Part shown: piece after piece, positions 24,829 to 34,053 of the stretch
Position numbering within the stretch: position 1 is the stretch's first letter
Layout of the letters: each line of letters begins with the position of its first letter
Source of the DNA: Saccharopolyspora montiporae
Lineage (GTDB): Bacteria; Actinomycetota; Actinomycetes; Mycobacteriales; Pseudonocardiaceae
DNA length: 64,000 nt
Direction of reading: 5' to 3'
Assembly (NCBI RefSeq): GCF_015209505.1
Contig: NZ_JADEYC010000015.1
Coordinates: forward strand, 124,001 to 188,000
Position numbers and translations under genes: made by a program
The notes under the pieces: generated by a model
What the model saw: only the letters and a program-made list of their open reading frames with translations
Told to the model about the DNA's origin: nothing
Database searches by the model: none

Positions 24829-24969
24829 TGCTGGTATTGCAGTGAATGGCGTGGGCGCCGTGCACAAGACGCCTCTGGAGTGCCGCCAACTTGCCCGCGG
24901 AATCCCTTGCGGAGTTCGGGTTGTTGACGGCTCCGTCCGGGCGTGTGCGGATGTTTCGGCGAGCACGCT

Positions 24970-25380
24970 TCATGCTTCGGGGGCGATCTCAGCGACCAGG
25001 TGGCGGATCCGGCGGTCGATCTCGTCGCGGATTCCGCGGACCTCGGCCGTGCCCTTGCCCGCGGGGTCGTCGAGGTCCCAGTCCACGTAGCGCTTGCCGG
25101 GGACGACTGGGCAGGCATCACCGCAGCCCATGGTGATCACGACGTCAGCTGCGTCGACATCGGCGTTGAGCAGTTTCTTCGGCGCCTGCCGGGTGAGATC
25201 GAGGCCGACTTCGGCCATGACCTCCAGTACCACCGGGTTGAGGTCGTCGGCGGGACTGGATCCGGCCGAGCGGACGGCCACGCGACCTCGTGCGTGGTGG
25301 TGCAGCAGCGCTGCAGCCATCTGCGATCGCCCGGCGTTGTGCACGCAGACGAACAGGACCTCCGGGAGTGCGGGCAACAT
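24970..25380 (-). CDS. arsC: Arsenate reductase, low-molecular-weight phosphatase type
   Basis: This 136-residue cytosolic enzyme has the P-loop VCVHNAGRSQMAAALL (CX5R, Cys about residue 12) and the acid Asp in YVDWDLDDP. A downstream MGCGDACPVVPG loop carries two further Cys residues for resolving the arsenate adduct. It reduces arsenate to arsenite using thioredoxin or, as is common in actinobacteria, mycothiol and mycoredoxin. It is last in the minus-strand operon arsR-acr3-arsC, 10 bp after acr3. Confidence 0.88.
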   Translation of the reverse strand: MLPALPEVLFVCVHNAGRSQMAAALLHHHARGRVAVRSAGSSPADDLNPVVLEVMAEVGLDLTRQAPKKLLNADVDAADVVITMGCGDACPVVPGKRYVDWDLDDPAGKGTAEVRGIRDEIDRRIRHLVAEIAPEA

Positions 25381-25390
25381 CGCTCCTCGT

Positions 25391-26479
25391 TCAGGGGGCC
25401 GGGACGTGTTCGGTCGGCGGGACGGGCGAGGTGAACCGGCGTCGCACGGCCAGCGAGACGTAGACGAGGCCGACCAGGACCGGGACTTCGATGAGCGGGC
25501 CGACGACGCCGGCGAGGGCTTGGCCGCTCGTGACGCCGAACGTCGCGATGGCTACCGCGATGGCCAGCTCGAAGTTGTTCCCGGCCGCGGTGAACGACAG
25601 CGTTGCTGTCCGCTCGTAGCTCAATCGCAGGGCCTTGCCCAAGGCGAACGAGCCCGCCCACATGATCGTGAAGTAGGCCAGCAGCGGTAGTGCGATCCGT
25701 GCGACGTCGAGCGGGTTGGCGGTGATGGCCTCGCCCTGCAGGGCGAACAGAACCACGATGGTGAACAGCAGCCCGCACAGGGTGAGGGGGCCGATCTTGG
25801 GCAAGAATCGCGTCTCGTACCAGTCGCGTCCCCTGGTTCGTTCGCCGAGCTTTCGCGTGAGGTACCCGGCGATCAGCGGGATGCCGAGGAAGATCACGAC
25901 GTTCTTGGCGATCTCGAACGCCGAAACCTCCAGAGCCACCCCTGGTAGCCCGAGCCAGGCGGGGAGGATCGCGAGGTAGAACCAGCCGAGCCCGGCGAAC
26001 GCGATCACTTGGAACACCGAGTTCAGGGCGACGAGCACAGCGGCAGCTTCCCGGTCGCCGCAGGCCAAGTCATTCCAGATGATGACCATGGCGATGCAGC
26101 GCGCCAGGCCCACGATGATCAGACCGGTCCGATACTCGGGCAGGTCCGGCAGGAACAGCCAGGCCAACGCGAACATCAGCGCCGGACCCAACACCCAGTT
26201 GAGGACGAGCGAGGAGACCATCAGCCGCTTGTCGCTGGTGACGGTGTCCAGCCGGTCGTAGCGGACCTTGGCCAGGACCGGATACATCATCACCAGCAGC
26301 CCCGCCGCGATGGGCAGGGAGATCCCGTCGATGGCCACCGCGTCCAGCATCGCGCCGAGGCCGGGGATCCATCGCCCGGCGAGCAGGCCGGCCAGCATGG
26401 CCACACCGATCCACACCGGCAGCAGCCGGTCCAGCACCGGCAAGCGCGCACCAGCCGGTGCCTCCGCTGTCCGGTTCAC
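25391..26479 (-). CDS. acr3: Arsenite efflux permease ACR3
   Basis: This 362-residue protein has about ten membrane segments. The essential Cys motif is in GLARCIAMVIIWNDLACGD, and ALNSVFQVIAFAGLGWFY plus the C-terminal TAAGNNFELAIAVAIATFG are ACR3 hallmarks. It exports arsenite across the cytoplasmic membrane by proton antiport. The GTG start overlaps the arsR TGA (GTGA), so the two are translationally coupled. Confidence 0.92.
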   Translation of the reverse strand: MNRTAEAPAGARLPVLDRLLPVWIGVAMLAGLLAGRWIPGLGAMLDAVAIDGISLPIAAGLLVMMYPVLAKVRYDRLDTVTSDKRLMVSSLVLNWVLGPALMFALAWLFLPDLPEYRTGLIIVGLARCIAMVIIWNDLACGDREAAAVLVALNSVFQVIAFAGLGWFYLAILPAWLGLPGVALEVSAFEIAKNVVIFLGIPLIAGYLTRKLGERTRGRDWYETRFLPKIGPLTLCGLLFTIVVLFALQGEAITANPLDVARIALPLLAYFTIMWAGSFALGKALRLSYERTATLSFTAAGNNFELAIAVAIATFGVTSGQALAGVVGPLIEVPVLVGLVYVSLAVRRRFTSPVPPTEHVPAP

Positions 26480-26835
26480 GCCGTCACCGCTCCGGATTCC
26501 GCGGGCAGCAAGACGGACGAGAGGGCGTGCAGCGTCGCGGACCGCACCCGGTAGTAGATCCAGGTGCCCCGGCGTTCGCCCTCGATGACCCCGGCCTCGC
26601 GCAGCACCTTGAGATGGTGCGAGATCGTCGGCCCCGACAACTCGAATGCCCCGGTCAAGTCACATACGCACGCCTCACCGCCAGCATGGGAGGCGATCAG
26701 CGACACCAGCCGCACACGCACCGGCTCGCCGATGGCTTTGAACACGCGCGCCAGGTCAGCGGCCTGTTCCGCGGAGAGCGGTTCCCGCAGCATCGGTGAG
26801 CTGCACAGCTCGACGCCCGGGTCCTGATTCGACAT
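26476..26835 (-). CDS. arsR: ArsR-family arsenite-responsive repressor
   Basis: This 119-residue winged-helix repressor carries a metal-site ACVCDL motif (two Cys in helix alpha-3), the recognition helix LSGPTISHHLKVLREAGVI and the wing EGERRGTWIYYRV. An additional N-terminal Cys (VELCSSPM) may be the third As(III) ligand. ATG at 26835 is selected because longer frames run into the divergent arsI gene. Its operator lies directly upstream. Confidence 0.92.
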   Translation of the reverse strand: MSNQDPGVELCSSPMLREPLSAEQAADLARVFKAIGEPVRVRLVSLIASHAGGEACVCDLTGAFELSGPTISHHLKVLREAGVIEGERRGTWIYYRVRSATLHALSSVLLPAESGAVTA

Positions 26836-26842
26836 GTCTCTA

Positions 26843-26860
26843 TATTGACAGCCATCAATA
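26843..26860. promoter_or_regulatory. ArsR operator
   Basis: A perfect inverted repeat TATTGA-CAGCCA-TCAATA is centred 16 bp upstream of arsR. It matches the ArsR/SmtB operator style (ATTGA half-sites, 6-bp spacer). It sits between arsR and the divergent arsI gene and so can repress both. Confidence 0.85.
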
Positions 26861-26919
26861 CAGGGGAGCAAGCTGACACGTGCCACTGTTTTGATGCATG
26901 CCGAATCAAGGGGATGCGC

Positions 26920-27354
26920 ATGTCTCGTCTGCAGCTCGCTCTTCGGGTCGGTGACCTGGAAGGATCGATTGCCTTCTACACCAACCTGTTCGGGGCCGAA
27001 CCCGCCAAGCGGCGTCCCGGCTACGCCAACTTCGCCGTCGCGGAGCCGCCGCTCAAGCTCGTCCTGCTCGAAGGCGACCCGGGGCAGGACACGGTGCTGG
27101 ACCACCTCGGTGTCGAGGTCGACGACTCCGGAACGGTCGATGCCGCCACCGAACGGCTCGCGCGACTGGGGTTGTTCACGCAGGTCGAGAACGACACGAC
27201 TTGTTGCTATGCCCAGCAGGACAAGGTTTGGGTCCACGGCCCGGGGCGGGAGCCTTGGGAGGTTTACGTCGTCAAGGGCGACTCCGCGGTCGCGGGCGCA
27301 TCGCCAGACCTGCAGGTCGAGCCCGGGAATCGAACGAGCGCTTGCTGCGACTGA
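26920..27354 (+). CDS. arsI: ArsI/CadI-family metalloenzyme (VOC superfamily)
   Basis: This 144-residue protein has an extradiol dioxygenase/VOC fold: LQLALRVGDLEGSIAFYTNL, FGAEPAKRRPGYANFAVAEP and LDHLGVEVDDS. The vicinal Cys pair in DTTCCYAQQDKVWVHGP is the thiol motif of ArsI (C-As lyase acting on trivalent organoarsenicals) and CadI. His (LDHLG) and Glu (PWEVYVV) are metal ligands. A second Cys pair ends the protein (TSACCD). ATG at 26920 has AAGGGG at 6 nt. Divergent from arsR across its operator, so arsenite-inducible. Confidence 0.85.
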   Translation: MSRLQLALRVGDLEGSIAFYTNLFGAEPAKRRPGYANFAVAEPPLKLVLLEGDPGQDTVLDHLGVEVDDSGTVDAATERLARLGLFTQVENDTTCCYAQQDKVWVHGPGREPWEVYVVKGDSAVAGASPDLQVEPGNRTSACCD

Positions 27355-27398
27355 GGGACCGTTCGGCGGCCCCGCACCCGCGCGAAACGAGGATCGCG

Positions 27399-27608
27399 GT
27401 GGCGGACGGCGACGCGGAAAGCGGCGTCGCCGCGCATTCGCTGCCCGGGCGAGGCCTCGTCGGGCTCGTCCTCATCCCGCTGACGGCACTCGCGCTGTCC
27501 TGCGCGATCTGCGTGGTGGCGTTCGCGGTCCCGGAGACCGTTCCGGTCACGACGTCGGAGCCGTTGGCACCGGCTCCACCTGGGATGAGCGGGTCGGTGC
27601 CGCGATGA
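27399..27608 (+). CDS. Small single-pass membrane protein, hypothetical
   Basis: This 69-residue frame has one transmembrane segment (GLVGLVLIPLTALALSCAIC, about residues 19-38) and a Pro-rich outer tail (TSEPLAPAPPG). GTG is preceded by GAGGA at 6 nt. It is 44 bp downstream of arsI and may share its transcript. No family recognised and coding status moderate. Confidence 0.5.
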   Translation: MADGDAESGVAAHSLPGRGLVGLVLIPLTALALSCAICVVAFAVPETVPVTTSEPLAPAPPGMSGSVPR

Positions 27609-27648
27609 GCGAGCTCCGCTGCGGGCGCTCGCTCCTCGCGGCCGATCG

Positions 27649-29154
<1,506 letters not shown>

Positions 29155-29448
29155 TCAGAACTCGCGGGTCCGGTCGTCGATCCGCCCGATCAACGCGAAG
29201 TCGTGCTCGGTGATTCCACCCACATCGTGCGTGGTGCTGGTGACGGTGACCCGGTTGTAGTCGTGCACCGCGATGTCCGGGTGGTGCCCGGACTGGTTGG
29301 CGATCCAGGCGATCACGTTCGCGAACTGCATGGCACCGCCGAAGCCTTTGAACTGCCAGGTCCTGGTCAGCGAACTGCCGGAGCGGGACCATCCGTCGCG
29401 CGTCGCCAGCTCCCGGTCGACGGCGGCGTCGTCCAGTACCTCGGTCAT
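29155..29448 (-). CDS. 4a-hydroxytetrahydrobiopterin dehydratase (pterin carbinolamine dehydratase)
   Basis: This 97-residue protein has the PCD/DCoH fold with active-site motif SGHHPDIAVHDYNRV (HH and following H) and the C-terminal HDFALIGRID. It dehydrates 4a-hydroxytetrahydropterin, regenerating the cofactor of aromatic amino acid hydroxylases, though none is visible nearby. ATG at 29448 has GGAGGAACC. Family length is about 95-110 residues. Confidence 0.88.
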   Translation of the reverse strand: MTEVLDDAAVDRELATRDGWSRSGSSLTRTWQFKGFGGAMQFANVIAWIANQSGHHPDIAVHDYNRVTVTSTTHDVGGITEHDFALIGRIDDRTREF

Positions 29449-29671
29449 GGTTCCTCCGGCTCGCGGCTCCGGGGCCGCCTCCGGTGGCGGCCCACCTGCT
29501 GCCATCGTCCCAGGTCCAGGCAACGTGCCGCCACGTTGCCTCTTCGGGTGAAGCGTTCTCGATCTTGCGTGTGGTAAATCGCCGCGCCCGCGGCGCACAG
29601 GTACACAGGCTGCGATCTCGCGGCTTTCGAATCGCGGAGGCCGGGAATGTGCGGTGCGCGGAGGTTCTGCT

Positions 29672-31318
29672 GTGGCTTACCACCGAAACCCGCTGTGGGG
29701 CGTCGCGTCCACGGCGCTGGCGATGCTGTTCCTCGCCGGGGCCGCGGGTCCGCCCGCCGTCGCGGCCGAACCCGCGGACGAGGTGTTGAGCTGGGGCGCG
29801 GGCTCGTCCGAGAAGCTGGGCGACGATGACGCCGGCGCCGCGGACCGCGACCTGCCCGGTGACGTGCAGCTGCCCACGGGCGTCTCGGTCACCGATGTCG
29901 AGGGTGGCGATGACCACACTCTCGCGGTGACCTCCGACGGGCGGGTGCTGGCGTGGGGCGGCAACGGCGCGGGGCAGCTCGGCGACGGGACGAACGAGTC
30001 CAGCTCGGTCCCGGTGGACGTCGCGCTGCCCGAGGACGCCGAGGTGCTGGCCGTGTCGGCCGGATACGGGTTCAGCCTCGCGCTGACCGTGGACGGGCGA
30101 GTGCTGGCCTGGGGCCGCAACGATGCGGGCCAGCTGGGCGACGGGAGCCGGGAAGCCAGCGACGTCCCGGTCGCGGTCGCGCTCCCGGGCGGGGCACGGG
30201 CCGCTTCGGCGTCCGCGGGCGAGGCGTTCAGCGTAGTGTCCACATCGGACGGTTCGGTGCTGGCCTGGGGGGACAACTCGGACGGCCAGCTGGGTAGCGG
30301 AAACCGCGTGCCGAGCGCGGTCCCGGTGCGCGCAGCTCTGCCTGCCGGAGCGGTGGCGCGAACGGCGGCCGCCGGTGCGCAGCACGGGATGGCGGTCACC
30401 AGCAGCGGCCGGCTGCTGACCTGGGGAGCCAACTCCCAGGGGCAGCTCGGTGACGGTACGTTCACCGACCGCACGAGCCCGGTGTCGGCGAACCTGCCGG
30501 GGGATGCGGTGGTGGACGAGGTGGTCTCGGACAACGACCACAACCTGGCGATCACTCCGGACGGCGGGCTGTACACCTGGGGCGGCAACGACCGCGGCCA
30601 GCTCGGTGACGGCACCGCGAACGACCGGAGCAGTCCGGTGCCGGTCGCGCTGCCCGGCGACGGTGCGGTCGTCGATGTCGCCGCCGGCGAGTTCCACAGC
30701 CTGGCGCTGGACGATCTCGGGCGGGTGTTCGCGTGGGGCAGCGACGCGGCCGGCCAGCTCGGGATCGGCGGCGGCGCGGATCAGCGCACGGCGGTGCAGG
30801 CCGAGGTCCCGGCCGACCGCGCGGCGACCGGCGTGGGTGCCGGCCAGGCGCGCAGCGCGGCCCTGGTCCGGCCGCGGAGCAGCGCGACGAACCTCACCGC
30901 CGAACCCGCGGTGGTCCACCGGGGTGTGCCCGTCGCGCTGACCGCCACCGTGACCTGCAGCGCGGGTGAGCCGACCGGCACCGTCAGCTTCACCGACGGC
31001 GATCGGGAGATCGGTACCGCCACCGTCGGCGAGGACGGCGCCGCGACGCTGACCACCGATCAACCCGATACCGGCGAGCACGCGATCACCGCGCACTACT
31101 CCGGTACCGACACCTGCCCCCCGTCGAGCTCCGAACCGGTGACCGTGCGGATGACCGAGCAGTCCGCGCCGCCACCGCCGCCGGGCCCGGAGCCGCCACC
31201 GCAGCCGCAGGGTGGTCTGGCCGCCACCGGGCCCGGTCCCCTGCCGGTGCTCCTGCTGACCGGCGGGGGTGCGACCGCGGCGGGTGCGGCGATGTTGCTG
31301 GTTCGCCGCGGGGAGTGA
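29672..31318 (+). CDS. RCC1-repeat surface protein with LAxTG sorting signal
   Basis: This 548-residue secreted protein has a signal peptide (VASTALAMLFLAGAAGPPAV). About seven RCC1 blades of about 50 residues each follow (residues 35-405), with the repeated core VLAWGxNxxGQLGDGT (for example LAWGGNGAGQLGDGT, YTWGGNDRGQLGDGT). Next come an Ig-like domain (about 410-500; VALTATVTCSAGEPTGTVSF), a Pro-rich spacer (PPPPPGPEPPPQPQ), and a C-terminal LAATG motif with hydrophobic helix and RRGE tail. LAxTG is the class E sortase signal of actinobacteria, so the propeller is displayed on the cell wall. GTG at 29672 with GGAGG at 7 nt. Ligand unknown. Confidence 0.85.
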   Translation: MAYHRNPLWGVASTALAMLFLAGAAGPPAVAAEPADEVLSWGAGSSEKLGDDDAGAADRDLPGDVQLPTGVSVTDVEGGDDHTLAVTSDGRVLAWGGNGAGQLGDGTNESSSVPVDVALPEDAEVLAVSAGYGFSLALTVDGRVLAWGRNDAGQLGDGSREASDVPVAVALPGGARAASASAGEAFSVVSTSDGSVLAWGDNSDGQLGSGNRVPSAVPVRAALPAGAVARTAAAGAQHGMAVTSSGRLLTWGANSQGQLGDGTFTDRTSPVSANLPGDAVVDEVVSDNDHNLAITPDGGLYTWGGNDRGQLGDGTANDRSSPVPVALPGDGAVVDVAAGEFHSLALDDLGRVFAWGSDAAGQLGIGGGADQRTAVQAEVPADRAATGVGAGQARSAALVRPRSSATNLTAEPAVVHRGVPVALTATVTCSAGEPTGTVSFTDGDREIGTATVGEDGAATLTTDQPDTGEHAITAHYSGTDTCPPSSSEPVTVRMTEQSAPPPPPGPEPPPQPQGGLAATGPGPLPVLLLTGGGATAAGAAMLLVRRGE

Positions 31319-31362
31319 GCATCGGCCGCGCTCCGCGGTCACCGCCCCGGTGCTGAACGTGA

Positions 31363-31382
31363 AATATATTCGTATATTATAC
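31363..31382. promoter_or_regulatory. Candidate TetR operator/promoter
   Basis: An A+T-rich palindrome AATATA-TTCG-TATATT (31363-31378) overlaps a second one, GTATA-T-TATAC (31372-31382). The set lies immediately before the TetR start codon at 31387 and is strikingly A+T-rich for the region. It is probably both the -10 region and an autoregulatory operator. Confidence 0.7.
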
Positions 31383-31386
31383 GGGA

Positions 31387-32163
31387 ATGGTTCTGGAGCG
31401 GAGCGGACACGGAGATCCCGAACGCACGCTGGCGCTGCTGTGGCGAGACCCGCCGGAGACCGGCAAACCCGGCCGCAAACCCGGACACAGCGTCGAGGAG
31501 ATCGTGCAGGGCGCGATCCGCGTCGCCGATGCCGAGGGCCTCGCGGCGATGTCGATGGTCCGGCTCGCGCGCGAGCTCGGCATCGGCACGATGTCGTTGT
31601 ACACCTACTTGCCCGGCAAGGCCGAGCTGATCGACCTCATGGTCGACGCGGCACTGGTCGAGCGCGGCCTGCGCTGGGGTCCGCCGCCGGACGGTTGGCG
31701 CGCCCGGATCCACCGCTACGCCGACCTGACCCGGCGAAGCTACCGGAGCCACCCGTGGCTGCGCCAAGTCTCCACGGTACGTCCGCCGCTCGGCCCGGGG
31801 CTGTTGGAGCAGCGGGAATACCTGCTGGAAGCGCTTTCCGGGATCGGGTTGACCGAGCAGCACATGGCCGACGCCGCCGACGCGGTCATCGCCTTCGTCG
31901 ATGCCACCGCGGCGCTGGAGGTCGACGACGCGCAGGCCGAGCAGACCGGCCTGTCCGGGGAATCCTGGCGCAAGGCGCGCCGATCGTTCTGGGCCAACCG
32001 CTTCGACGAGACGGGGTACCCGGCCATCACCCGGGTCTGGCGCAGCGGCGGTTACGACACCGACGCGGCCGAATCCACCGTGCGTGCCCACGATTTCGGG
32101 CTCGCCCAGCTGCTCAACGGGATCGAAGCCACCATCACCGGACGCTCCACCAACGACGGCTGA
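31387..32163 (+). CDS. TetR-family regulator (TetR_C class)
   Basis: This 258-residue protein has a flexible 35-residue N-tail and then the HTH (SVEEIVQGAIRVADAEGLAA, MVRLARELGIGTMSLYTYLP, about 38-88). A long ligand-binding domain of the TetR C-terminal type that includes WRARIHRYADLTRRSYRSHP and FGLAQLLNGIEATITGR follows. The target is unknown; no exporter gene is divergent from it, and the nearest downstream gene is a PAP2 phosphatase. Palindromes overlap its start, indicating autorepression, and the mRNA may be leaderless. Confidence 0.82.
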   Translation: MVLERSGHGDPERTLALLWRDPPETGKPGRKPGHSVEEIVQGAIRVADAEGLAAMSMVRLARELGIGTMSLYTYLPGKAELIDLMVDAALVERGLRWGPPPDGWRARIHRYADLTRRSYRSHPWLRQVSTVRPPLGPGLLEQREYLLEALSGIGLTEQHMADAADAVIAFVDATAALEVDDAQAEQTGLSGESWRKARRSFWANRFDETGYPAITRVWRSGGYDTDAAESTVRAHDFGLAQLLNGIEATITGRSTNDG

Positions 32164-32415
32164 CCACGGCTGCTCTGCGGTCCGCACCGTCGGGCAACTC
32201 CGCGATCAGCTCGTCCTGCACGAAGAGTCCCTCCGCGTCGACTGCCGTCTCCGGGGAGTACGACCGGCGTCGGGGGCGGGAGCGGATCACGAGTCACCCG
32301 TTGAGCTCGACGGGCCGTGCGCGGGGCTCGACGCGGCTCATTTCCTGCGCTCGGTATATCCGCTGGTCACATACTGTGCAATCACACGTGTGAGTGACGT
32401 CGTATCGTACTGCGC

Positions 32416-33003
32416 GTGGCGAACGCGGAAACTCCTGAAATCAGCGATGCCTGGTACCGCGAGATCGCGGGCTGGGGGGTGGCAGCCCCGGAATGGGTGC
32501 AGCTGCTGGTCGCCGTCCTGACCGAAGCGTTCCTGGTGCTGCTGGCCGTGCTGGTGCTGCTGGCCTGGTGGCGCAGCCGGGACCGGCGGATTCCGCTGCT
32601 GGTCGCCCCGTTCGCCGCCACCGCGGTCGCCTACCTGGTCAGCACCACCGCCAAGGACCTGATCCAGCAGGACCGCCCCTGCCGCGGCGTGCCCGGGGTG
32701 CGGGAGACCGTGGAGGCGTGCCCCGAGTACGGCGACTGGTCGCTGCCCAGCAACCACACCACCATCGCGGCCGCGCTCGCCGTGGCGATCGCGCTGCTGT
32801 GGCGCCGGTTCGCCGTGTCCGCCCTGGCCATGGCGCTGCTCGCCGGCTTCTCCCGGATCCTCGTCGGCGCGCACTACCCGCACGACGTGCTGGCCGGAAT
32901 GGCCCTCGGCGCCCTGGTCGCGGTGCTGGCGGTCGCGGCGGTCGAGCGGTTCAGCCGCCCGCCCGCGCCGGAGCGGCCGCTGCCCGAGGCCGAACGGGTC
33001 TGA
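32416..33003 (+). CDS. PAP2-family membrane phosphatase
   Basis: This 195-residue protein has about five membrane helices and the three PAP2 signature motifs: KDLIQQDRPC (KxxxxxxRP), SLPSNHT (PSxH) and SRILVGAHYPHDVLAG (SRxxxxxHxxxD). It probably dephosphorylates undecaprenyl pyrophosphate or a lipid phosphate at the outer membrane face. GTG at 32416. It ends 13 bp from the convergent YigZ gene. Confidence 0.88.
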   Translation: MANAETPEISDAWYREIAGWGVAAPEWVQLLVAVLTEAFLVLLAVLVLLAWWRSRDRRIPLLVAPFAATAVAYLVSTTAKDLIQQDRPCRGVPGVRETVEACPEYGDWSLPSNHTTIAAALAVAIALLWRRFAVSALAMALLAGFSRILVGAHYPHDVLAGMALGALVAVLAVAAVERFSRPPAPERPLPEAERV

Positions 33004-33016
33004 TCGGGCGCCGGCC

Positions 33017-33631
33017 TCAGACCTCGCTGTAGCCGAGTTCGCCGAGCTCGGGTTCGGCGGCGCCGCCCGTCGTCTCGGCGATCCAGGTCCGGAACTCGGG
33101 CACGCCGGACTCCGGCACCAGGATGTGCAACCGGACCGATTCGCGGTAGTCCACGTCGGCCAGCCGGTAGCCCGCCGCCCGCAGCTCGTTCTCCAGCCGC
33201 CCCGCGACCCCGTAGTCCACAGTGGTCGAGATCATGCGCATGGCACGGCGTTCCACGGTGCCGACCTGCTCCAGCGTGGCCGAGACCGCGCTGCCGTAGG
33301 CGCGGACCAACCCTCCGGCACCCAGCAGCACACCGCCGAAGTAGCGGGTAACGACGGCCACGGTGTTGGTAATCTCATTGTGGCGCAGCACTTCCAGCAT
33401 CGGTGTGCCCGCCGTTCCTGCGGGTTCCCCGTCATCGCTGGACTTCTGGAACTCGCCGTCGTCACCGAGGACGAACGCCGAGCAGTGGTGCCGGGCGTCG
33501 GGGTGCGCTCTGCGGCGCTGCTGCACGAAATCCCGGGCCTGGTCCTGCGAGGTCACCGGGGCCAGCGCGCAGCGGAAGCGCGATCTGCGCACGTCGAGCT
33601 CGTGCTCGCCGGCCGCCTTGATGGTCCGCAT
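33017..33631 (-). CDS. YigZ/IMPACT family protein
   Basis: This 204-residue protein has the IMPACT N-domain motifs SRFRCALAPVTSQDQARDF, HPDARHHCSAFVLG, SSDDGEPAGTAGTPMLEVL and VVTRYFGGVLLGAGGLVRAY, then the C-terminal DUF1949-like half. The family is linked to translation control in eukaryotes and has a nucleic acid-binding fold in bacteria; the precise role is unknown. ATG at 33631 with GAGGA upstream is preferred over the longer frame. Confidence 0.9.
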   Translation of the reverse strand: MRTIKAAGEHELDVRRSRFRCALAPVTSQDQARDFVQQRRRAHPDARHHCSAFVLGDDGEFQKSSDDGEPAGTAGTPMLEVLRHNEITNTVAVVTRYFGGVLLGAGGLVRAYGSAVSATLEQVGTVERRAMRMISTTVDYGVAGRLENELRAAGYRLADVDYRESVRLHILVPESGVPEFRTWIAETTGGAAEPELGELGYSEV

Positions 33632-33790
33632 CGAGTCCTCTCGCGTCGTGATGGCGGTCACTGCCCGCATGCGCCGCGACCCCTGCGCGCATCCTCCCAT
33701 CGACGGTGACTGCGCAGGTCACAACCGTGATGTTCGGCTCGGGGGGAGGCGATTTCCGTTGCGGCTCGCGGCCACGTAACGTCCCCACAC

Positions 33791-33991
33791 ATGGAGCAGT
33801 CATCGAGCCCGTTCGAGCCAGGGGCGCGGGTGCGTGCTACGTTCGGCCGGTTCCGCGATCAGGTCGGCACGGTCGTGGAGTCCGCCAGCGGCCTCCCCGA
33901 GGTCTTCGACGGACCCGTCATGTGGGTCCGGTTCGACGGCGAGGAAGAGCCGGGTCTGGTCGCGGGCCAGTTCCTCGAACAGGCGGCCTGA
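33791..33991 (+). CDS. Small hypothetical protein
   Basis: This 66-residue protein reads FEPGARVRATFGRFRDQVGT, then VVESASGLPEVF and VMWVRFDGEEEPGLVAGQFL. The alternating pattern suggests a small beta-barrel of SH3/KOW kind (VRATFGRFRDQVGTVVES resembles a KOW loop). The codon pattern is typical for the genome. There is no clear Shine-Dalgarno. No function assigned. Confidence 0.5.
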   Translation: MEQSSSPFEPGARVRATFGRFRDQVGTVVESASGLPEVFDGPVMWVRFDGEEEPGLVAGQFLEQAA

Positions 33992-34053
33992 ACCGCCGAG
34001 CCGACCGCGGTGCCACGCGCCGAGCGCGGTCGATCTCCCCGGCAGTCCGGTGA

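Larger units (their letters stand above)
24572..24969. other. Gene-free attR region
   Basis: This is 398 bp covering the end of the element, attR and the chromosomal DNA before arsC. It contains the palindromes listed separately and the tRNA 3' fragment. No coding frame is supportable. Confidence 0.6.
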
